Source: Deltaproteobacteria bacterium RIFCSPHIGHO2_02_FULL_40_11 (GTDB lineage: Bacteria; Bdellovibrionota; JACOXK01; 2-02-FULL-40-11). Taken from it: a DNA stretch of 17,011 bases. The notes beneath the pieces are model-generated. The model had not been told where the DNA came from, did no database searches, and was given only the letters and a program-made list of their open reading frames with translations. Location: assembly GCA_001798105.1 (NCBI GenBank), contig MGRI01000050.1:9556-26566 (forward strand), given 5' to 3'. Of the stretch, positions 13,732-17,011 are shown one piece after another (the first letter of the stretch is position 1; the number at the start of each line of letters is the position of its first letter). The translations under genes and the position numbers were made by a program.

Positions 13732-14231
13732 AGCAATATTATAAATATTTCCTACTCAGCTTTATCACTTCTCTTTGCATCTGTTCTTTGGGAGTAACCC
13801 AAGACGTTCAACTCAAAGATCGCCCGCTTCCCAAACGTCATAATGAATGCCACTTGTGTCACGTAAAAAAAGAAAAACGCTTTATGCCAAGCGCCCAAAA
13901 AACACAAAGAGAACATGAAGATAAAAATTTAAAACATGGCGATCAAAAAATTTCTTGTAACAATTGTCATGATATTAATAACCATAATTATTTAAGATCT
14001 TCCAAGGCTTATCCCGCCTCTTTTCATAACTCTTCACCCGTATGCGCACAATGCCATACCGAACGCTACAACGATTGGAAAAAAGGAAGCCATGGACATC
14101 GCTCTGGCGGATGGAATAAGAAAAAAACAACCTGGCATTGCATCGATTGTCATAACCCACACGATGTTTCATTTAAAAAGATGAAAGCTTTATCCCCGCC
14201 CAATAAACCCCATTTACATAAGGAGAAGTAA
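13728..14231 (+). CDS. Tetrahaem c-type cytochrome
   Basis: The 167-residue protein starts at GTG, overlapping the upstream TGA (GTGA, 13728-13731), with AAGAAGGA about five bases before it. An export signal covers about residues 1-25. Four CXXCH sites start at C41, C77, C106 and C128. The segment CAQCHTERYNDWKKGSHGHRS and the CIDCHNPHD with a proline-rich tail resemble, from memory, small cytochromes encoded beside iron-sulfur/NrfD membrane complexes in deltaproteobacteria and Acidobacteria. Its place directly before the NrfD-like gene suggests it docks on that protein and takes electrons from, or gives them to, the quinone site. The TAA is one base from the next ATG. Confidence 0.87.
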   Translation: MKQYYKYFLLSFITSLCICSLGVTQDVQLKDRPLPKRHNECHLCHVKKEKRFMPSAQKTQREHEDKNLKHGDQKISCNNCHDINNHNYLRSSKAYPASFHNSSPVCAQCHTERYNDWKKGSHGHRSGGWNKKKTTWHCIDCHNPHDVSFKKMKALSPPNKPHLHKEK

Positions 14232-14232
14232 C

Positions 14233-15450
14233 ATGATTACATACATTCAATTTTGGCTTCGGATGTTTCAAACCGCACTGACAGGCAATCTTAAGTATTT
14301 TTTTTGGATTGGTTTTTTAGCAACGCTGGCGCTGGTTGGATTTCTTGCCTATCTCAACCAATTTACACATGGCTTTGTGGTCACAAATCTCTCAAACCAT
14401 GTCAGCTGGGGCGCCTATATTGCAAACTTTACGTATCTGGTAGGCGTTGCAGCTGCGGCTGTCCTTTTGGTTTTCCCCTCTTACATCTATCATCAAAAAG
14501 AACTGAAAGAAGTGGTCCTCATTGGAGAACTATTAGCTGTTTCTGCTATGCTGATGTGTTCCCTTTTTATTCTGGTGGATTTGGGACGCCCTGATCATTT
14601 CTGGCATATTTTACCTTTTCTGGGGGAGCTCAACTTTCCAACTTCTATTTTAGCGTGGGATGTTGTGGTTTTAAATGTGTATTTGATTTTAAACTTATTT
14701 ATCCCAGGTTATATTCTATGGCGAAGATATATTGGAAAAGCTCCCTCTGGAAAACATTACTTGCCCTTTGTTTATCTATCAATTGTATGGGCAATCAGCA
14801 TTCATACTGTAACAGCCTTCTTATATGTGGGACTGGGGGGAAGACCTTACTGGAATGCCGCCATTTTAGCACCCAGGTTTCTCATCAGCGCTTTTGCAGG
14901 GGGCCCTGCCATTTTGCTTATTATTTTTTACTTTATTAAAAAATATACAGACATGCATATTTCTGATTACGTTTCGCAATATTTAAAAACCATTATGACG
15001 TACGCACTCACTGCAAATTTATTTTTATTTGGCTGCGAAATTTATAAAGAATACTATACCTCCAGTCTTCATGTGGCCTCGTTGAACTATCTTTTATTTG
15101 GCCTTCATGGACATAAGATGCTTGTAGGTTATATTTGGGGTGCCATTTTTATGGAATTGGCAGCACTTGTTATTTTATTTACACCCCGATTGCGAAACCA
15201 ATGGAAAACACTCAGCATCGGATGTGTTTTTGTCATTTTAGGGATTTGGGTTGAAAAAGGCATGGGGCTTTTGATTCCAGGGTTTATTCCTTCTCCCCTG
15301 GGAGATATTGTGGAATACACGCCCTCCCTCAATGAATTTTTGATTTGCCTAGGTATTTGGGCATTTGGCGCCATGTGTTTTACCATGATGGCTAAAGTTG
15401 CGATTTCAATTGAAACAGGACGCCTTGCACTCAATAACGAACAACGTTAA
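14233..15450 (+). CDS. NrfD/PsrC-family quinone-interacting membrane protein, DsrP-like
   Basis: The 405-residue protein has about ten membrane helices (roughly 20-42, 57-82, 95-116, 135-162, 176-200, 208-236, 250-272, 290-318, 327-345, 366-390). VSWGAYIANFTYLVGVAAAA (57-76), VDLGRPDHFWHILP (115-128) and FPTSILAWDV (135-144) are NrfD-family signatures near the quinone site. The C-terminal part, EKGMGLLIPGFIPSPLGDIV (341-360) with EYTPS, is what I know from the DsrP subgroup of the DsrMKJOP complex. NrfD proteins oxidise or reduce menaquinone and usually hand electrons to a periplasmic iron-sulfur subunit; none is encoded in this window. AGGAG lies seven bases upstream (14221-14225). It ends the cluster, convergent with the antitoxin gene after 21 bases; no terminator is seen. 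Confidence 0.9.
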   Translation: MITYIQFWLRMFQTALTGNLKYFFWIGFLATLALVGFLAYLNQFTHGFVVTNLSNHVSWGAYIANFTYLVGVAAAAVLLVFPSYIYHQKELKEVVLIGELLAVSAMLMCSLFILVDLGRPDHFWHILPFLGELNFPTSILAWDVVVLNVYLILNLFIPGYILWRRYIGKAPSGKHYLPFVYLSIVWAISIHTVTAFLYVGLGGRPYWNAAILAPRFLISAFAGGPAILLIIFYFIKKYTDMHISDYVSQYLKTIMTYALTANLFLFGCEIYKEYYTSSLHVASLNYLLFGLHGHKMLVGYIWGAIFMELAALVILFTPRLRNQWKTLSIGCVFVILGIWVEKGMGLLIPGFIPSPLGDIVEYTPSLNEFLICLGIWAFGAMCFTMMAKVAISIETGRLALNNEQR

Positions 15451-15471
15451 GTAACCGAAAATTTCTCCTTT

Positions 15472-15780
15472 TTATGCAGCTTTCTTTTTCTCAAAGCCAA
15501 CCACAAGCTTCAGGTGTAAAGCATCAGCAATTCGTTGCAGCAGATCAAGACTTGGCATTCTGCCATTGTTTCCCCCTTCAAGTCGTGCAATCACAGACTG
15601 AGTTGTCCCACAAGCCTTAGCTAGATTTTGCTGGGTAATGCCCTTAACTTGTCTTGCATGCGTCACAGCATAGCAAAGATCTGAAATGGCTCTTGATTCT
15701 TCAAAATACATTTTAAAGGTAGGATCTTTCAGTTTTTTCTTTAAGACCTCTTGTAATGAAATACTTACTTTTGTCTTCAT
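15472..15780 (-). CDS. HigA-type antitoxin, XRE helix-turn-helix
   Basis: The 102-residue protein carries an XRE/Cro helix-turn-helix at about 36-92: RQVKGITQQNLAKACGTTQS followed by VIARLEGG and DLLQRIADAL. The short tail LKLVVGFEKKK is typical of antitoxins paired with Gp49/HigB toxins. It should neutralise the toxin and repress the shared promoter by binding the palindrome at 16106. The ATG overlaps the toxin TGA (ATGA), and AAGGAG sits six bases upstream (15787-15792) inside the toxin gene, so it can be translated well from the same RNA. The order toxin first, antitoxin second is that of higBA. It is convergent with the NrfD gene. Confidence 0.87.
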   Translation of the reverse strand: MKTKVSISLQEVLKKKLKDPTFKMYFEESRAISDLCYAVTHARQVKGITQQNLAKACGTTQSVIARLEGGNNGRMPSLDLLQRIADALHLKLVVGFEKKKAA

Positions 15781-16097
15781 TTATTTCTCCTTTCTAAAAT
15801 ATCTGCCATTCGTTTTAAGGCAGTCTCGATATGTCGTTGGGGAGCTTTTTGCATTTTCTTTGAAAAAGCGTGTAATAGAAAAATGACATCTCTTTCCAAA
15901 GAAAAATAGAATATTCTATAACCTCCAATGCCAGGTAGATTCATTTTTATTTCCCACAATTTTCCACGTATGAGCCTAAATATAACACGAGCCGCATCAA
16001 AACCTTTCTTTTCTATCTCTTCAAGTAACTGATAGGTATGAGCAGCCGCCTGTTTTGGGCTGCGACCATGAACCGTCTGGTAGAACTCAACGCGCAT
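15777..16097 (-). CDS. RelE/HigB-like toxin (Gp49 family)
   Basis: The 106-residue protein has the Gp49-like layout: an N-terminal helical part, LWEIKMNLPGIGGYRIFYF (47-65), VIFLLHAFSKKMQKAP (71-86) and a C-terminal helix IETALKRMADIL. Family members are ribosome-dependent mRNA endonucleases; R61 and the Lys-rich segment around 80-84 are plausible active residues. The ATG at 16097 lies six bases past the -10 box, so the RNA would be leaderless; no later start keeps the fold intact. It is co-transcribed with the antitoxin. Confidence 0.85.
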   Translation of the reverse strand: MRVEFYQTVHGRSPKQAAAHTYQLLEEIEKKGFDAARVIFRLIRGKLWEIKMNLPGIGGYRIFYFSLERDVIFLLHAFSKKMQKAPQRHIETALKRMADILERRNK

Positions 16098-16103
16098 AAC
16101 GAT

Positions 16104-16132
16104 AATATAGCAATATTGCTATACACTGTCAA
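16104..16132 (-). promoter_or_regulatory. Toxin-antitoxin promoter with palindromic operator
   Basis: On the minus strand a perfect TTGACA (16127-16132), a 17-base spacer and TATATT (16104-16109) make a near-ideal sigma-70 promoter. An 18-bp perfect palindrome, TATAGCAATATTGCTATA (16106-16123), fills the spacer and overlaps the -10, exactly where antitoxin binding would block polymerase. The expected start is at or next to the toxin ATG. Confidence 0.85.
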
Positions 16133-16260
16133 GCGTTAATAATTGCAATTGATAGATTGAAGTGGCGACAGTAGCTTCCGTTACCCCTCCGTGAAGGAAG
16201 GGATGTATTTTGAAGTGGAGTCGATTACCACTGCAGTTTGAGTAGTATTGAGTTTAAGTT
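16133..16260. other. Intergenic stretch between toxin promoter and VOC gene
   Basis: It holds a 10-bp palindrome AATTGCAATT (16142-16151) just beyond the toxin -35 and weak imperfect inverted repeats (CTTCC...GGAAG, AGTGG...CCACT). No gene, clear terminator or integron-like recombination site is recognised. Confidence 0.4.
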
Positions 16261-16641
16261 CTATTTTCTGGGACTATTGAATGCCAGCAGATTTCCATCT
16301 GGGTCTTTTACTACAAACCATCTTGTACCCCAATGAGTGTTCTCTGGTTGAACGACTACCTGACCGCCATTACTTAACTGTTTAAACCTTTCATCAACGT
16401 TTTCAGTATTCAGATGCACAGTTGGTTTATGTTCTGACTTGCCTTTAGCGGCGTTATCTTGTGAATCGTGTTGTTCTGCAATAACCACAGAGAATCCTCC
16501 TTCACTTTTTAGCACTGCACCACGTTCTTCACCTTTTTCACCCCAGGAGCTCACAACTTTCCAACCAAGAACATCTCTATAAAAATGTAAGGACTTATCA
16601 AAGTCCTTAGGATTTATAAAAACATGATCGAATTTATCCAT
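16261..16641 (-). CDS. VOC-superfamily (glyoxalase/bleomycin-resistance fold) protein
   Basis: The 126-residue protein has the paired beta-alpha-beta-beta-beta layout of the VOC fold: FDHVFINPKDFDKSLHFYRD at the start, LGWKVV, and VKDPDGNLLAFNS at the end. The superfamily covers glyoxalases, dioxygenases and drug-binding resistance proteins, and the substrate cannot be told. The C-terminal position that is usually a metal-binding Glu (NxxE) is Ala here, so it may not be a metal enzyme. GGGAGGA (16647-16653) precedes the ATG. It follows a second VOC gene by 15 bases, so the two are probably co-transcribed. Confidence 0.85.
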   Translation of the reverse strand: MDKFDHVFINPKDFDKSLHFYRDVLGWKVVSSWGEKGEERGAVLKSEGGFSVVIAEQHDSQDNAAKGKSEHKPTVHLNTENVDERFKQLSNGGQVVVQPENTHWGTRWFVVKDPDGNLLAFNSPRK

Positions 16642-16656
16642 AATTATCCTCCCAAT

Positions 16657-17011
16657 TTATTTATCTTGCGATAATTGAACCCAATTTCCATCTGGGTCTT
16701 GAAAAGTAGCTACCAATGTAGGCCCCACATCAAAAATAGTTTTTTCAAGAGAAGGATAAAACTTTACCCCTCTTGAACCTAACGTTTCTACGACTTTGTG
16801 AATGTCATCAACCTTAAAACTAATAACAATAGGTTGTTTTTCTACGACTGACCTAGGAAAAGATGTAAAATCAAGCCCCAAACGTGAACCGTCGTCTAAA
16901 ACAAAATCATGCCAATGGTCATCACTGTAATTCTTTTTTAAGCCCAAGACTTTCTCATACCACTGAGACAATTCTTTATGAGGTGTATGAATATATGTGA
17001 CATGAATGCCT
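16657..17011 (-). CDS. VOC-superfamily protein, 5' end cut by window edge
   Basis: The reading frame is open from the right edge (first full codon 17010-17008) and runs GIHVTYIHTPHKELSQWYEK, then VLGLKKNYSD, and ends FQDPDGNWVQLSQDK. That is nearly a full VOC domain, missing only a few N-terminal residues. A TTG at 16971 is in frame, but the residues before it are needed for the first strand of the fold, so the real start lies outside the window. The usual final metal-ligand Glu is Gln (VQL). It is only distantly similar to its downstream neighbour, so it looks like an old duplicate or an independent recruit. Confidence 0.85.
   Translation of the reverse strand, partial: GIHVTYIHTPHKELSQWYEKVLGLKKNYSDDHWHDFVLDDGSRLGLDFTSFPRSVVEKQPIVISFKVDDIHKVVETLGSRGVKFYPSLEKTIFDVGPTLVATFQDPDGNWVQLSQDK

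Noticed and set aside
16098..16656. Integron cassette array, given same-direction toxin-antitoxin and VOC genes
   Set aside because: No paired core sites of the GTTRRRY/RYYYAAC type were found in the gaps between these genes.
1..17011. tRNA, rRNA, CRISPR or insertion-sequence elements
   Set aside because: Reading both strands showed no cloverleaf-like genes, repeat-spacer arrays or transposase motifs.

Overview
This window looks like the chromosome of a Gram-negative, moderately AT-rich bacterium with a deltaproteobacteria-like gene stock (Bdellovibrionota, Desulfobacterota or an uncultured neighbour). The placement is an inference from gene content: System II cytochrome c maturation, many periplasmic multiheme cytochromes, a DsrP-like NrfD protein, a sigma-54 promoter and lipoprotein/secretion signals. 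No rRNA or tRNA gene, insertion sequence or CRISPR array was seen.

Layout. (1) Positions 1-3346, minus strand: the 5' end of mutS, preceded by a secreted FlgJ-type glucosaminidase, then a secreted 553-residue protein of unknown function that is driven by a textbook sigma-54 promoter and ends at a strong intrinsic terminator. (2) Positions 3715-5794, plus strand: a receiver-histidine-kinase protein whose ATP-binding half is badly eroded, and a DusB-type tRNA-dihydrouridine synthase. (3) Positions 5812-7368, minus strand: a small membrane-associated coiled-coil protein with its own sigma-54-like promoter, and MutY with an intact Nudix box. (4) Positions 7480-15450, plus strand: a respiratory cluster made of ResB and CcsA/ResC (System II haem attachment), then 8-haem, 6-haem, 11-haem and 4-haem c-type cytochromes and a ten-helix NrfD/DsrP-type quinone-interacting protein. 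(5) Positions 15472-17011, minus strand: a HigBA-type toxin-antitoxin pair under an operator-promoter, and two VOC (glyoxalase-fold) proteins, one cut by the window edge. This end looks like an accessory region.

How the genes fit together. The cytochrome cluster is the main attraction. The haem ligation machinery is encoded directly upstream of 29 predicted haem sites, and the last genes are coupled by ATGA/GTGA overlaps, ending with a membrane quinone module. The iron-sulfur subunit that normally sits beside NrfD, and any obvious terminal reductase, are absent from the window. I infer an electron conduit between the quinone pool and periplasmic or envelope multihaem proteins, of a composition I do not recognise as a named complex.

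Regulation readable from sequence: a perfect sigma-54 element (3456-3471), a near-perfect one (6201-6216), a self-palindromic toxin-antitoxin operator, and four operon-first genes whose candidate -10 boxes lie only 6-8 bases from the ATG with no Shine-Dalgarno, which suggests leaderless transcripts.
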